Assembly: GCA_024230435.1 (NCBI GenBank)
Contig: JAAERL010000304.1
Span: forward strand, 1 to 47,262
Length of the DNA: 47,262 bases
Reading direction: 5' to 3'
DNA from: Desulfobacteraceae bacterium
GTDB taxonomy: Bacteria; Desulfobacterota; Desulfobacteria; Desulfobacterales; Desulfosarcinaceae
Each line of letters begins with the position of its first letter. Position 1 is the first letter of the stretch. The notes under the pieces are model-generated. The model was given only the letters and a program-made list of their open reading frames with translations, did no database searches and was not told where the DNA came from. Shown piece after piece: positions 7,981 through 16,192 of this stretch. The position numbers and the translations under genes are program-made.

Positions 7981-8983
7981 CACATTTATTAAAACAGTAT
8001 TCACCTTAGTTGTGCTGGCTGTAATAACAAGCGCCTGTACTGGCCGTTTTTTGTCATCCAATGAGATAGCCAGGGATGGATCTGCTTACAAAGGACGCTA
8101 TGCCGGAATTGTAACCGTAAAAAAAAAAGATACCCTGGCCTCTTTGGCCCAAACCTATCTGAAAGACGCCGGCAAAGCCTGGTGGATAGCACAATATAAC
8201 GGCATCACAGACCCAATGCCCGGTCAAAAACTGGTAATCCCTTATAAACCGCCGGTTTATGGAGGATTGCAAGATAACGGGTACCAAATGGTCCCAATTC
8301 TGCTTTACCACAGTGTCGCCAAAAAGCCCCGGCGCCGGCAAGTAATTTCAATTCAGACCTTTACGGACCAAATGGACTACCTGCGGTCAAATGGTTATGT
8401 CACGATTGGTCTTGATCAGTTATTGGCTTTTGTTAATTTAAAAGACGCTATCCCTGCACGCAGTGTTGTGGTTTGTTTTGATTCTGAAGATTCCTGGGTA
8501 TATAAAACGGCTTACTCCATTTTGAAAAAACGCGGCATGAAAGCCAGCGTGTTTGTTTCGACAAAACGAATCAATAAAAAAGGCCGTCTGTCCTGGAAAC
8601 ATATCATGAAAATGGCCGCCTCGGGATGGAATATCGGATCAAAAGGCGTCACCGGTCAGAATTTAACAAAGGCCGATAAAGGAGAAACTGCCAGACAATA
8701 CATCAAACAGCTGGAACGGGAAATAAAAGATTCAAAAAAAATACTTATTCAAAAGCTAAAAAAACAATGTCTTTATTTTGCTTATCCTCAGGGCGGATTT
8801 AACGATCTGATCATTGCGCTTCTCAAAAAACACGGCTATCAAGCAGGATTTATCCGCTCAAGGGGCAGCAACCCGTTTTATGTAAACAACTTTAAAATCC
8901 GGTTAACCCGCGTAGATGGGAGTTGGGATAAAAAAACATTCCGGCGCAATTTAAAAATTTTCCAATCGGCAGAGTTGAAATGA
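7970..8983 (+). CDS. LysM lipoprotein with degenerate polysaccharide deacetylase (NodB-like) domain
   Basis: A 337-residue exported protein. It has an N-terminal hydrophobic segment ending in a lipobox-like ITSAC (C23), a LysM peptidoglycan-binding domain at about 48-92, and a C-terminal CE4/NodB-like domain at about 105-330. The usual metal and catalytic motifs are altered: the TFDDG motif reads VVCFDSED, and the HxxxH motif reads SKGVTG with both histidines gone. It is therefore probably a non-catalytic glycan-binding protein rather than an enzyme. It overlaps the cyclase by 11 bases and the next lipoprotein by 4 (ATGA), so translation is probably coupled. An envelope role linked to cyclase signalling is inferred. 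Confidence 0.85.
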   Translation: MRANTFIKTVFTLVVLAVITSACTGRFLSSNEIARDGSAYKGRYAGIVTVKKKDTLASLAQTYLKDAGKAWWIAQYNGITDPMPGQKLVIPYKPPVYGGLQDNGYQMVPILLYHSVAKKPRRRQVISIQTFTDQMDYLRSNGYVTIGLDQLLAFVNLKDAIPARSVVVCFDSEDSWVYKTAYSILKKRGMKASVFVSTKRINKKGRLSWKHIMKMAASGWNIGSKGVTGQNLTKADKGETARQYIKQLEREIKDSKKILIQKLKKQCLYFAYPQGGFNDLIIALLKKHGYQAGFIRSRGSNPFYVNNFKIRLTRVDGSWDKKTFRRNLKIFQSAELK

Positions 8984-10296
8984 AATTTAAATCAGCCATA
9001 TTCGTCTCGCTTTTGTTGGCTGCTTTTTTAAATTGCTGTGCATCAACGAGTCAAACCCCCGGTCAAACAGTAGCTTTATCACCGCAACTGTACCAAAAAA
9101 AAGCTCAAGATCTTGAAAAAAAAGGAGAATTGAATGATGCTCTTTTGGCATGGCGCATTGCTGAACAAATGGACCCGGACAGTAAAACTATTAAAAACAA
9201 TATAAAAAAGTTAAAAAACACCATTGCTAAAACAGCGAAAATACATTTCCGAAAAGCAATCGGCGCTTATAAAAAAGGTAACGATGCTTTGGCTCAGCAA
9301 CAATTTCTCATCACACTACGCCTGGACCCTAAAAATTCAAGCGCCAAACGATATCTGAAAAACCAACAGCAGGATAAAGAAAAGACCTTTTACCGGGTAA
9401 AAAAAGGAGACTCTTTCAGTAAAATCGCTCACAAATTCTACAAAGACCAGACAAAAGCCCATATAATCGCCTATTTTAATGATATCGATCCTGACAAACC
9501 CCTGATGATTGGAAAACTATTAATCATTCCGATGCTTGAAAGCGAGCATATAATCCCCCGCATGGACATTGAAACCAGGCTTGATAGCGCACAAACAGGG
9601 TTAGAACAAAAACAATACGATACCGTTGTTGGGCAGACAGGGCGAATACAGGCGCAAATACGGAACCACCAGAAGGCTGAAAAGCTGGCTAACCAGGCAT
9701 TGTATGAAAGTGGTCTCAAGTTAATTCAAAGCGGCCAGCCATTTGCTGCTCTAAAAAAACTCAACCAAGTCAGCCCTAAGTACAAAGGCCTTGACAGCGC
9801 CATTAAAAAGGCCAAAAATTTATTAAAAAACAAAGATTTATACAATGAACTCCAAACCGCAAAAAGACATTTTGATCAAAAAAATTACCCCAATGCCATT
9901 CTTATTACCGATAAGATTCTGATTAAATATCCGGGCAATCCCACCGCGCAAAGTTTATTTACAGCCGCTCATTACGCCCTGGGCAAGCAAATGCTGGATC
10001 AACACAAAGATGCTGAGGCCTTCAAAGCTTTAAGCGTAATCAATCCTGATTACCAAGACACGTCCCACTTGCTGGCCCAGGCAAGAGGACGATTGAATGC
10101 ACGCGCTGAAACCCACTATCGTAACGGAGTTAAATTTTTTCTCAATGAAAACCTCGTATCAGCCATTGAGCAATGGAAAAAAGTCGTGAAACTCAATCCT
10201 AACCATCCAAAAGCAGCCCAGGACATCGAAAACGCCTTGCGTTTACTGAATAAATGGCGTGATTTGGAGAAAAAAAACCGGACGAATCATCAGTAA
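8980..10296 (+). CDS. LysM/TPR outer-membrane or periplasmic lipoprotein
   Basis: A 438-residue lipoprotein with signal peptide and lipobox LNCC (C19/C20). Tetratricopeptide-like helical repeats occur near residues 30-120 and again through the C-terminal half (about 200-430). Between them is a LysM domain at about 130-180 (YRVKKGDSFSKIAHKFY). TPRs provide protein contacts and LysM holds peptidoglycan, so a scaffold role is likely. It is the third gene of the cyclase operon, overlapping the previous gene by ATGA. The region is lysine- and A-rich compared with its neighbours. No catalytic motif is visible. Confidence 0.85.
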   Translation: MKFKSAIFVSLLLAAFLNCCASTSQTPGQTVALSPQLYQKKAQDLEKKGELNDALLAWRIAEQMDPDSKTIKNNIKKLKNTIAKTAKIHFRKAIGAYKKGNDALAQQQFLITLRLDPKNSSAKRYLKNQQQDKEKTFYRVKKGDSFSKIAHKFYKDQTKAHIIAYFNDIDPDKPLMIGKLLIIPMLESEHIIPRMDIETRLDSAQTGLEQKQYDTVVGQTGRIQAQIRNHQKAEKLANQALYESGLKLIQSGQPFAALKKLNQVSPKYKGLDSAIKKAKNLLKNKDLYNELQTAKRHFDQKNYPNAILITDKILIKYPGNPTAQSLFTAAHYALGKQMLDQHKDAEAFKALSVINPDYQDTSHLLAQARGRLNARAETHYRNGVKFFLNENLVSAIEQWKKVVKLNPNHPKAAQDIENALRLLNKWRDLEKKNRTNHQ

Positions 10297-10361
10297 CTCT
10301 TTAAAACAAAAATAAATATAAACAAGATTGTTTTTTTTGAAGCTCTGATGGCCTAAGTCAT

Positions 10362-10391
10362 TTGACAGTACTCATCCGAATTGGGTAATGT
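10362..10391 (+). promoter_or_regulatory. Probable sigma-70 promoter for the MltF-like gene
   Basis: TTGACA (10362-10367) and the -10-like TAATGT (10386-10391) are separated by 18 bases, upstream of the transglycosylase start at 10427. The -35 is perfect and the -10 weak. Confidence 0.45.
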
Positions 10392-10426
10392 AGGACGTTT
10401 GTTGTCGAAGGAAATTTTGAGGGCCA

Positions 10427-11824
10427 ATGATGTTTTACCGTCTATGTGGATATATATGCTTTTGGGTAATAATTCTGTGCGGACTCGGACTGTTATTGTT
10501 TGCATGTAATAATCCGCTCATAAAAAACGACCTGGAAGCCATTGTCTCAAGCTCTGAGCTGGTAATGATCACTCGCAACAACTCCACCTGCTATTATGAA
10601 GGCCCCCACGGCCCCACAGGCTTTGAGTACGAGTTGGCCAAAGCGTTTGCTGACTATCTTGGCGTTAACCTCAAACCAATTATTATTGAAGAAGAAGCCG
10701 AGATGGTGACGGCTTTGCGCGCAGGCAAAGCCGATATCATAGCCGCAGGTTTGCCATTCGGTTATCAATCCGCGCGGTTATTGGCCTTGGGGCCCGGATA
10801 TCTCCAGATTACCCAACAACTGGTAGGACACCGCGGCGGTCCGGAATTAAATACCTTTAGCGATGTCAAAAATAAGCTTATATGGACCACGGGCAGCAGT
10901 GCAAGGCTGGATTTGTTGAAAAAACAAAAAAAAGACCACCCTGAGCTCAACTGGCAAACCCTGTTGGATTACAGCGCCGAAGAGCTGCTGGAAATGGTAT
11001 GGATCCAAAAACTGCCTCTGGCCATCGTGGAATCGAATATTCTTAAACGAAATCAGCGTTTTTTTCCAGAACTGGTGGTCCACTTTGATATAGGTTATTC
11101 CCAGCACTTGTCATGGGCTACAGCTCCTGCAAACCGGCATTTGCTGGCCGCATTGAACAAATGGTTTGCCCTGGATTCAACCCAAGACAGGATCGCCGGC
11201 CTGACCGGCCACTATTATGGGCATTTGGAAAATTTTGATTATGTGGATTTAGCGCGTTATCGCCGCCGCATCAAAAACCGGTTGCCCATATACCAGGAAC
11301 ATTTTGAAAAAGCCGCGTTAAAATACAATTTGGATTGGCGTATAATGGCCGCCTTATCTTACCAGGAAAGCCACTGGAACCCAAAAGCCAAAAGCCCCAC
11401 CGGTGTTCGTGGAATTATGATGCTGACCCTGGACACGGCAAAAACCCTTGGTTTGAAAAACCGGTTGGCCCCCGAGCCTTCCATCTATGCCGGTACACGC
11501 TATTTTGCACGGCTGCATCGCATGGTTGGAAACGATGTGCCCGAACCGGACCGCACCCTGATGGCAATGGCGTCTTACAACCTTGGTTTCGGCCATTTAA
11601 AAGACGCCCGCAAATTGGCCAAACGGATGTCCAAACCCCATCATACCTGGCATGGCGTCAGATCGGTTCTGCCCCTGCTGCAACAGAAAAAGTATTACAA
11701 AACCCTTGACAGCGGTTACGCCCGCGGCAATGAAGCCGTACAGTATGTTGACCGCATCCGCACTTACCAAAGCATATTAAACATGGCGATGGCGTATTCG
11801 ATTTTAAGCGGCTACGGCAGTTAG
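10427..11824 (+). CDS. mltF: Membrane-bound lytic murein transglycosylase F-like protein
   Basis: A 465-residue lipoprotein (lipobox LFAC, C27). It has a periplasmic solute-binding-protein family 3 domain (about 45-275), followed by a family 1 SLT transglycosylase domain (about 285-440). This is the MltF architecture, a little shorter than E. coli MltF. The catalytic glutamate is E314 in SYQESHWNPKAKSPTG, followed by the conserved GIMML and MASYNLGFGH motifs. It cleaves peptidoglycan with formation of 1,6-anhydromuramyl ends. ATGATG offers two adjacent starts behind GAGGG. The last serine codon and stop lie in a short repeat also found after the phosphatidyltransferase gene. Confidence 0.92.
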   Translation: MMFYRLCGYICFWVIILCGLGLLLFACNNPLIKNDLEAIVSSSELVMITRNNSTCYYEGPHGPTGFEYELAKAFADYLGVNLKPIIIEEEAEMVTALRAGKADIIAAGLPFGYQSARLLALGPGYLQITQQLVGHRGGPELNTFSDVKNKLIWTTGSSARLDLLKKQKKDHPELNWQTLLDYSAEELLEMVWIQKLPLAIVESNILKRNQRFFPELVVHFDIGYSQHLSWATAPANRHLLAALNKWFALDSTQDRIAGLTGHYYGHLENFDYVDLARYRRRIKNRLPIYQEHFEKAALKYNLDWRIMAALSYQESHWNPKAKSPTGVRGIMMLTLDTAKTLGLKNRLAPEPSIYAGTRYFARLHRMVGNDVPEPDRTLMAMASYNLGFGHLKDARKLAKRMSKPHHTWHGVRSVLPLLQQKKYYKTLDSGYARGNEAVQYVDRIRTYQSILNMAMAYSILSGYGS

Positions 11825-11838
11825 CGCCCATCGGCGAA
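11822..11838 (+). repeat. Short stop-codon-bearing repeat (motif C), copy 1
   Basis: TAG followed by the GCCCATCGGCGAAA motif. The MltF-like gene stop codon is the first triplet. A near-identical copy ends the phosphatidyltransferase gene at 30054, and a third lies at 19037. Confidence 0.55.
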
Positions 11839-11882
11839 ATTTGCCATTTATGGACGCACACGAGTTAAGACCTTGATGCGGC

Positions 11883-12026
11883 CTAACAGGCTTGATCCAG
11901 CCGAGGTTGCATATAGGCAAGCTCCATTTCATTATACTGTTTTAATTTAAAACAGGTGGCGTCCTTTTTTTCCGTGGCGCCTTCTAATTGCTGAAGAAAC
12001 CTATCGAGTTTTCTGATTTCATTCAT
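11883..12026 (-). CDS. Small ORF of unknown function, possibly the 3' part of a longer broken gene
   Basis: A 47-residue ORF starting MNEIRKLDRFLQQLEGAT, with AAAAGG eight bases upstream. The same frame stays open for a further 38 codons upstream (to about 12137; it includes FKLEPVWEIENLAKKC) without any start codon. The coding frame may therefore originally have been longer and lost its start. It is soluble and glutamine/charged-rich. It occupies most of the interval between the MltF-like and cupin genes. I do not recognise it. Confidence 0.4.
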   Translation of the reverse strand: MNEIRKLDRFLQQLEGATEKKDATCFKLKQYNEMELAYMQPRLDQAC

Positions 12027-12199
12027 AAAATAACCTTTTCCATATGAATAAATGGCTTTATGAGAGCACTTTTTCGCTAAATTTTCTATTTCCCAAACAG
12101 GCTCTAATTTAAAATCAGTGTAAAATATTGCTTTATTGGCTTATCAATGGCACTATGCACTGGTTTTTTCGGGCCAAATCATATGGGGGTATATTCTAA

Positions 12200-12532
12200 G
12201 TGTTTTCCAGAAATGAAGCCGTAAAATCAAAAGAAATCGTCAAGGGCGTTGGACTAAAGGCTCTGAGCTGGGGCAAGCGCATGATGCTGACTCAGTTTAC
12301 AATCCAAAAAAACAGCGCTGTGCCAATGCATAGCCATCCACATGAGCAAATCGGCTATTTGGCATCAGGCAGGCTGGAACTTACCGTGGAAAAAAAAGCG
12401 TTTATTGCAAATGCCGGAGACAGCTGGTGCATTCCCGCCGACGCTGAACACAGCGCTATCGGTATTGAAACCTGTGTAGTGATCGAAGTTTTTTCTCCTG
12501 TCCGTAAAGAATACCTGCCCGAAAACAAATAG
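12200..12532 (+). CDS. Small cupin-fold protein
   Basis: A 110-residue single-domain cupin. Motif 1 is visible as MHSHPHEQIGYLASG, providing two or three histidines and a glutamate as metal ligands, followed by the second motif GDSWCIPADAEHSA. Such proteins bind a metal and a small ligand; substrates vary widely and cannot be deduced here. The start is GTG, with a GGGGG run about 12 bases upstream, which is not ideal. It converges with the crotonase gene, leaving 21 bases between stops. Confidence 0.82.
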   Translation: MFSRNEAVKSKEIVKGVGLKALSWGKRMMLTQFTIQKNSAVPMHSHPHEQIGYLASGRLELTVEKKAFIANAGDSWCIPADAEHSAIGIETCVVIEVFSPVRKEYLPENK

Positions 12533-12553
12533 GATCTTTGAAACGCCAAGCCG

Positions 12554-13333
12554 TTATCTTTGTTTCCATACCGGAGCCCTCTTTTCCGTGAAGGCATTTA
12601 CGCCTTCATGGGCATCTTCAGTGCTGCAAAGTCTGGCAAACACCTCGGTCATAAAACCAAAAGCTTTTTCGTAAGGTAAATCAGCGGCCTCATAAAACGC
12701 TTTTTTGGCAATTTGGACAGCCAAGGGACTTTTTTGCGCCAAGGTTCTTGCCCATTGCCGGGCTTGCTCATCTAATTGATCATTTGGAACAACGCGATTG
12801 ACCAACCCTGCCTCAAACGCTTGTGCAGCTTTGATTAGATCACCGTAAAGTAACCATTCCAAGGCTTTTTTAGGGCCTATGCAACGGGCCACCGGCACCA
12901 CCGGCCCTACACAGTTTAAACCGGCCTTTATGGCGGTAAGACCAAATTTGGCATTTTCGGCGGCAATAATTATATCCGATGCTGCGGCTAAGCCTGTGCC
13001 ATTTGCGACCGCCGCCCCCTGAACCTGTGCGATAACCGGCTTGCGCATACGGCTTATGGTGATCAAAGGCTGCTGCATGCGCTGTGCCCATAACTGATAT
13101 GACATAACGCTTTGACCTTCAAACTCTTTTAAGTCGATCCCTGCACAAAAAGCCTTGCCGGCCCCTTTAAGAAGAATGACTCTAACGGACGCATTCTCGT
13201 CTAACCTGTTCAAAGCATGGTCCAATTCAATTGCGCAAGTGGTATTTAAAGTGTTCAGATGCTCCGGCCGGTTAAGGATTAATTCAGCCACAAAATCTTT
13301 ACCTTCAATTATCTTAATATTTTTATAAATCAT
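12554..13333 (-). CDS. Enoyl-CoA hydratase/isomerase family protein, ECHDC3-like, lacking catalytic glutamates
   Basis: A 259-residue crotonase-fold protein. The oxyanion-hole segments are present (FCAGIDLKEF and QGAAVANGTGLA). Compared with rat enoyl-CoA hydratase, the two catalytic glutamates (E144 and E164) fall on a glycine in GTGLAAASD and an alanine in FGLTAIKAG. The pattern around AIKAGLNCVGPVVPVAR and LLYGDLIKAAQAFEAGLV resembles the ECHDC3 subgroup. It therefore probably binds an acyl-CoA but is unlikely to be a classical hydratase. It is transcribed alone. The start ATG lacks a strong ribosome site. Confidence 0.85.
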   Translation of the reverse strand: MIYKNIKIIEGKDFVAELILNRPEHLNTLNTTCAIELDHALNRLDENASVRVILLKGAGKAFCAGIDLKEFEGQSVMSYQLWAQRMQQPLITISRMRKPVIAQVQGAAVANGTGLAAASDIIIAAENAKFGLTAIKAGLNCVGPVVPVARCIGPKKALEWLLYGDLIKAAQAFEAGLVNRVVPNDQLDEQARQWARTLAQKSPLAVQIAKKAFYEAADLPYEKAFGFMTEVFARLCSTEDAHEGVNAFTEKRAPVWKQR

Positions 13334-13574
13334 GATAAGCGCCTTATTTTTTCATTAGATTCAGATAATTTATAAATCCGGATTCAACGCGATTTGATCC
13401 CCCAATTATATAAGTTCTCATTCCTATATTAAGTTTTCAATAGAAACATATTTTCAACTAAATAGCGGTTTCAAAAGTGCAATTATTGTAATCCGGAACA
13501 TCAATTATGTACTTATCTGCGTCTAAATCTAGGTATTATTCGAATTTTTGCTGTTTTTTCAATCAATTATAATA

Positions 13575-13592
13575 TTGGCATACTGATTGCTT
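13575..13592 (+). promoter_or_regulatory. Sigma-54 promoter of the tandem secreted-protein array
   Basis: TTGGCATACTGATTGCTT carries the -24 GG and -12 GC at the required ten-base spacing and closely matches TTGGCAYRNNNNTTGCW. Transcription would start near 13603, about 90 bases before the first gene. An activator (enhancer-binding protein) must act from upstream; no binding site is recognised in the AT-rich 240 bases between it and the crotonase gene. Confidence 0.75.
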
Positions 13593-13693
13593 TCTTACAG
13601 AGAGACACAGGCAAGCAAGGAAACCGCCGGCAAAAACACTTATTAGCGAGAAAAAAGTTGCTGGCGCTAACACAAAACAGGAGGTAGCGCATA

Positions 13694-13969
13694 ATGATAA
13701 AAAGTTGGATAAACGCAGTTAACATTCTGTTAATTTTCAGCTTTTTAGCTGCTCCTATCGCTTTTGCAATCGACAGATCCATTAGCGGCACAGTAGCTCA
13801 AACAGAGCACGGATTCGTTATCTCGGCTGATAACTGTGACAATCAGTGGTCTTTTGATCAAAATCTTTCCACTATGGTTGGAAGAAGCGTAGAAGCCACT
13901 GACTCCTTGCATGAAGGCGAGACAGAAACAACCATTACAATTTTAGATGTTGAAGTAGTTATTCAGTAA
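13694..13969 (+). CDS. Secreted small protein, array member 1 (divergent)
   Basis: A 91-residue protein with a Sec signal peptide ending about AFA (residue 25) and a mature core of about 65 residues beginning RSISGTVAQTEHGFVISAD. The core resembles the other four members, a short all-beta, OB-like pattern (xISGTVAQT-x-GxVISADxG...). It differs in having two acquired cysteine/tryptophan positions (DNCDNQWSF) where the others have DDGxxYxVAGQD. A strong AGGAGGT lies eight bases before the ATG. As the first gene behind the sigma-54 promoter it may set expression of the array. Function unknown. Confidence 0.8.
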   Translation: MIKSWINAVNILLIFSFLAAPIAFAIDRSISGTVAQTEHGFVISADNCDNQWSFDQNLSTMVGRSVEATDSLHEGETETTITILDVEVVIQ

Positions 13970-14062
13970 GCATACGTTTTGGGGAATTTCCTAATTTATA
14001 TATAAATTATGATCAATTACACGCATGACTCTTTACATACTATACATAGGGGGGAAGGCAAT

Positions 14063-14338
14063 ATGAAAACGAGCGTCATGAAACTTTCAATATTAGTGCT
14101 GGTTTTCGTTTTTTTAGCAGCTACTTTTGCTCTTGCGGGTGAAGAAACCATTAGCGGCATCGTAGCTCAGACGGATCAAGCCATTGTTATTTCAGCCGAT
14201 AATGGAGAAACCTATCTCATTGCTGGTCAAGACCTTTCAGCCTTGGCTGGTAAAACCGTAAAAGCCACCGGAACTTTAGAAGAGGGCGAGGCTGGAAAAA
14301 TTTTAAAAATTATTAGTGTTGAAGAAGTCAGAGAATAA
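14063..14338 (+). CDS. Secreted small protein, array member 2
   Basis: A 91-residue protein; the ATG at 14063 (after GGGGGGAAGG) is chosen over an in-frame ATG 54 bases earlier, because only this start gives a clean signal peptide (MKTSVMKLSILVLVFVFLA, cleavage after ALA). The mature part, from GEETISGIVAQT, is an OB-like beta domain with the shared YLIAGQDLSALAGKTVKATG stretch. It lacks the acidic/proline tail of members 3-5. The family is not confidently named; it is reminiscent of periplasmic OB-fold (BOF/DUF5818-like) domains. It acts outside the inner membrane. Confidence 0.82.
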   Translation: MKTSVMKLSILVLVFVFLAATFALAGEETISGIVAQTDQAIVISADNGETYLIAGQDLSALAGKTVKATGTLEEGEAGKILKIISVEEVRE

Positions 14339-14403
14339 GCGTTGCCGCGCATTTTTAGTAAGTCCAAATAACTCATCAGCTCATAATCACGATAATTTAA
14401 CTG

Positions 14404-14447
14404 AACTTGGAAACTTGGAAAACTTGGAAAATTTGGAAAACTTGGAA
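14404..14447 (+). repeat. Short tandem repeat of AACTTGGAA units
   Basis: About five units of a nine-base sequence (AACTTGGAA, with one AATTTGGAA and one eight-base unit) lie immediately before the ribosome-binding region of array member 3. It could vary in copy number by slippage and thereby alter the leader of gene 3. Confidence 0.7.
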
Positions 14448-14464
14448 TGAAAGGATTTAGACAA

Positions 14465-14797
14465 ATGAAAAATTTAATCAAAATAGTTACCGTTATGCTT
14501 ATTTTCGGATTATTCGCAACTCCGATGGTATTTGCCGAAGAGCAAACCATCACCGGAACTGTAGCCCAGTCAGATCAAGGTGTTGTAATCTCAGCTGATG
14601 ACGGCGAAGTTTACATTGTTGCAGGTCAAGACCTTTCCGATATGGTAGGTAAAGTTGTTAAAGCCACAGGTACCGTTGAAGAAGGCGAAACCGGTAAAAC
14701 CCTTACAGTTACAAGCGTAGAAGAAGCTTCAGGCGAAGGCGAAGAAGGCGCTGCTCCTGCTGAGGAAGAAGGCGCTGTTCCTCCTCCATCTGAATAA
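14465..14797 (+). CDS. Secreted small protein, array member 3, with acidic proline-rich tail
   Basis: A 110-residue protein (start at 14465, behind AAAGGA; a methionine six codons earlier is less likely because paralogues start here). Signal peptide is cleaved after VFA. The core EEQTITGTVAQSDQGVVIS runs through VAGQDLSDMVGKVVKATG, then a low-complexity acidic tail rich in Glu, Ala, Gly and Pro ends PPPSE. It is nearly identical to member 4, pointing to a recent segmental duplication that includes the downstream 200 bases. Function unknown; the tail may hold metal ions or stay disordered. Confidence 0.85.
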   Translation: MKNLIKIVTVMLIFGLFATPMVFAEEQTITGTVAQSDQGVVISADDGEVYIVAGQDLSDMVGKVVKATGTVEEGETGKTLTVTSVEEASGEGEEGAAPAEEEGAVPPPSE

Positions 14798-14807
14798 GAA
14801 AACTACG

Positions 14808-15011
14808 CTGTGTAAAATACACAGATTTGCCGGAAGATAAGTCTCGATTCCCCCCCAGCATCGCAGATAACATCTTCCGGTAATGCCCCTCCAAATCCCA
14901 TACATTGGATTATTGGAAGGACCCCTTTCAAGGGGAAACCATAATCCACGTCGCTTTTACCCATCATCACTACCGGCGCTGCTTATGGCGCCTGCCTAAC
15001 CGGCGCCGGTA
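14808..15011 (+). other. Structured intergenic element, copy 1 (possible RNA)
   Basis: Beginning 11 bases after the stop, successive stems can form. CTGTGTA pairs with TACACAG (AAA loop). CCGGAAGAT (14830-14838) pairs with ATCTTCCGG (14872-14880), with an inner CGAT/ATCG stem around a C-rich loop containing CCCAG. GGATTAT (14907-14913) pairs with ATAATCC (14941-14947) around CCCCTT/AAGGGG. TACCGGCGC (14971-14979) pairs with GCGCCGGTA (15003-15011). Copies follow array members 4 and, in shortened form, 5. No U-run follows, so a simple terminator is unlikely. Confidence 0.5.
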
Positions 15012-15137
15012 TCCTCAACAAAGGGGTGAAAATGGAAAAACATGGGGCATGCAATTAATGATCGAAATAGAACCCAAAAGAGAAATTAAATAATACAAAA
15101 AAACGAACAACTTAGAAATTAGAAAAGGATCAACAAA

Positions 15138-15470
15138 ATGAAAAATATTATTAAAATAGTTACAGTTATGTTAATTTTCGGTTTCTTGGCAACCCCCATG
15201 GTATTTGCCGAAGAGCAAACCATCACCGGTACTGTAGCCCAGTCAGATCAAGGTGTTGTAATAGCGGCTGATGACGGCGCAACTTACATCGTTGCAGGTC
15301 AAGATCTTTCCGATATGGTAGGTAAAGTTGTTAAAGCCACAGGTACCGTTGAAGAAGGCGAAACCGGTAAAACCCTTACAGTTACAAGCGTAGAAGAAGC
15401 CTCAGGCGAAGGCGAAGAAGGCGCTGCTCCTGCTGAAGAAGAAGGCGCTGTTCCTCCTCCATCTGAATAA
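15138..15470 (+). CDS. Secreted small protein, array member 4
   Basis: A 110-residue near-duplicate of member 3. The signal peptide MKNIIKIVTVMLIFGFLA is cleaved after VFA. The same OB-like core and the same acidic EEASGEGEEGAAPAEEEG tail follow, with only a handful of substitutions, mainly in the signal peptide and at DDGATYIV versus DDGEVYIV. The ribosome site is AAAAGGA nine bases upstream. Upstream and downstream spacers are also duplicated. Transcription probably continues from the sigma-54 promoter or from a start in the spacer; no clear promoter is visible in the spacer. Confidence 0.85.
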   Translation: MKNIIKIVTVMLIFGFLATPMVFAEEQTITGTVAQSDQGVVIAADDGATYIVAGQDLSDMVGKVVKATGTVEEGETGKTLTVTSVEEASGEGEEGAAPAEEEGAVPPPSE

Positions 15471-15481
15471 GAAAAACTACG

Positions 15482-15683
15482 CTGTATAAAATACACAGAT
15501 TTGCCGGAAGATAAGCTTCGATTCCCCCCAGCATCGCAGATAACATCTTCCGGTAATGCCCCCCCCAATCCCATACATTGGATTATTGGAAGGATCCTTT
15601 TTAAGGTGAAACCATAATCCACCATCGCTTTTCCCATCATCATTACCGGCGCCGTTTACGGTGTCTGCCTAAACGGCGCCGGT
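15482..15683 (+). other. Structured intergenic element, copy 2 (possible RNA)
   Basis: The duplicate of the element after member 3. Stems are CTGTATA/TACACAG (one G-U), CCGGAAGAT (15504-15512)/ATCTTCCGG (15545-15553) with inner CGAT/ATCG, GGATTAT (15580-15586)/ATAATCC (15614-15620), and ACCGGCGC/GCGCCGGT (15645-15683). The inner C-rich helix of copy 1 is weakened here by substitutions, while the outer stems are kept. Confidence 0.5.
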
Positions 15684-15806
15684 CTCCCCTTCAACAAGGG
15701 TGAAGATAAAAGAACGAGGCGACAAATTTTAAGGGGAAAAATTATGGGGAGGTAACGATTACGCAACGCTGAAAGTGTTGAACTAAAAATGAAGAGGACT
15801 TACTCA

Positions 15807-16172
15807 ATGAAAAATATTATTAAAATAGTTACGGTTATGTTAATTTTCGGTTTTTTGGCAACCCCAATGGCATTTGCCGAAGAGCAAACCATCTCAGGTA
15901 CTATAGCTCAGTCAGATCAAGGTATTGTATTAGCAGCTGATGACGGCGCCATTTATCTCGTTGCCGGTCAGGATCTTTCTTCTATGGTAGGAAAAGCTGT
16001 TGAAGCCACCGGTACCATTGAAGAAGGCGAAGCCGGTAAAACCCTGACAATTTCCAGCGTAGAAGAAATTTCAGGCGAACAAGGCGATATTTCTTCTGAA
16101 GAAGCTATGCCCGAAGAAGGTGTTTTGCCTCCACCATCTGAAAAAGAAGGCACTGCTGCTCCATCTGAATAA
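15807..16172 (+). CDS. Secreted small protein, array member 5, with extended tail
   Basis: A 121-residue member starting MKNIIKIVTVMLIFGFLA (GAGGA upstream; an ATG six codons earlier is less likely). Cleavage is after AFA. The core EEQTISGTIAQSDQGIVLA with LVAGQDLSSMVGKAVEATG is more diverged than members 3 and 4 are from each other. The tail is longer, acidic and proline/serine-containing, ending EKEGTAAPSE, with PSE occurring twice. It is the last gene of the array. Location is expected to be periplasmic or extracellular; function unknown. Confidence 0.84.
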   Translation: MKNIIKIVTVMLIFGFLATPMAFAEEQTISGTIAQSDQGIVLAADDGAIYLVAGQDLSSMVGKAVEATGTIEEGEAGKTLTISSVEEISGEQGDISSEEAMPEEGVLPPPSEKEGTAAPSE

Positions 16173-16192
16173 GCATTATTAAATTCGATTTT

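Noticed and set aside
14798-15720. Integron cassette array: repeated genes separated by palindromes, with GCCTAAC resembling an attC end
   Set aside because: The genes are paralogues rather than unrelated cassettes, no matching GTTRRRY partner is present, GCCTAAC becomes GCCTAAA in the second copy, and there is no integrase. Segmental duplication explains it better.
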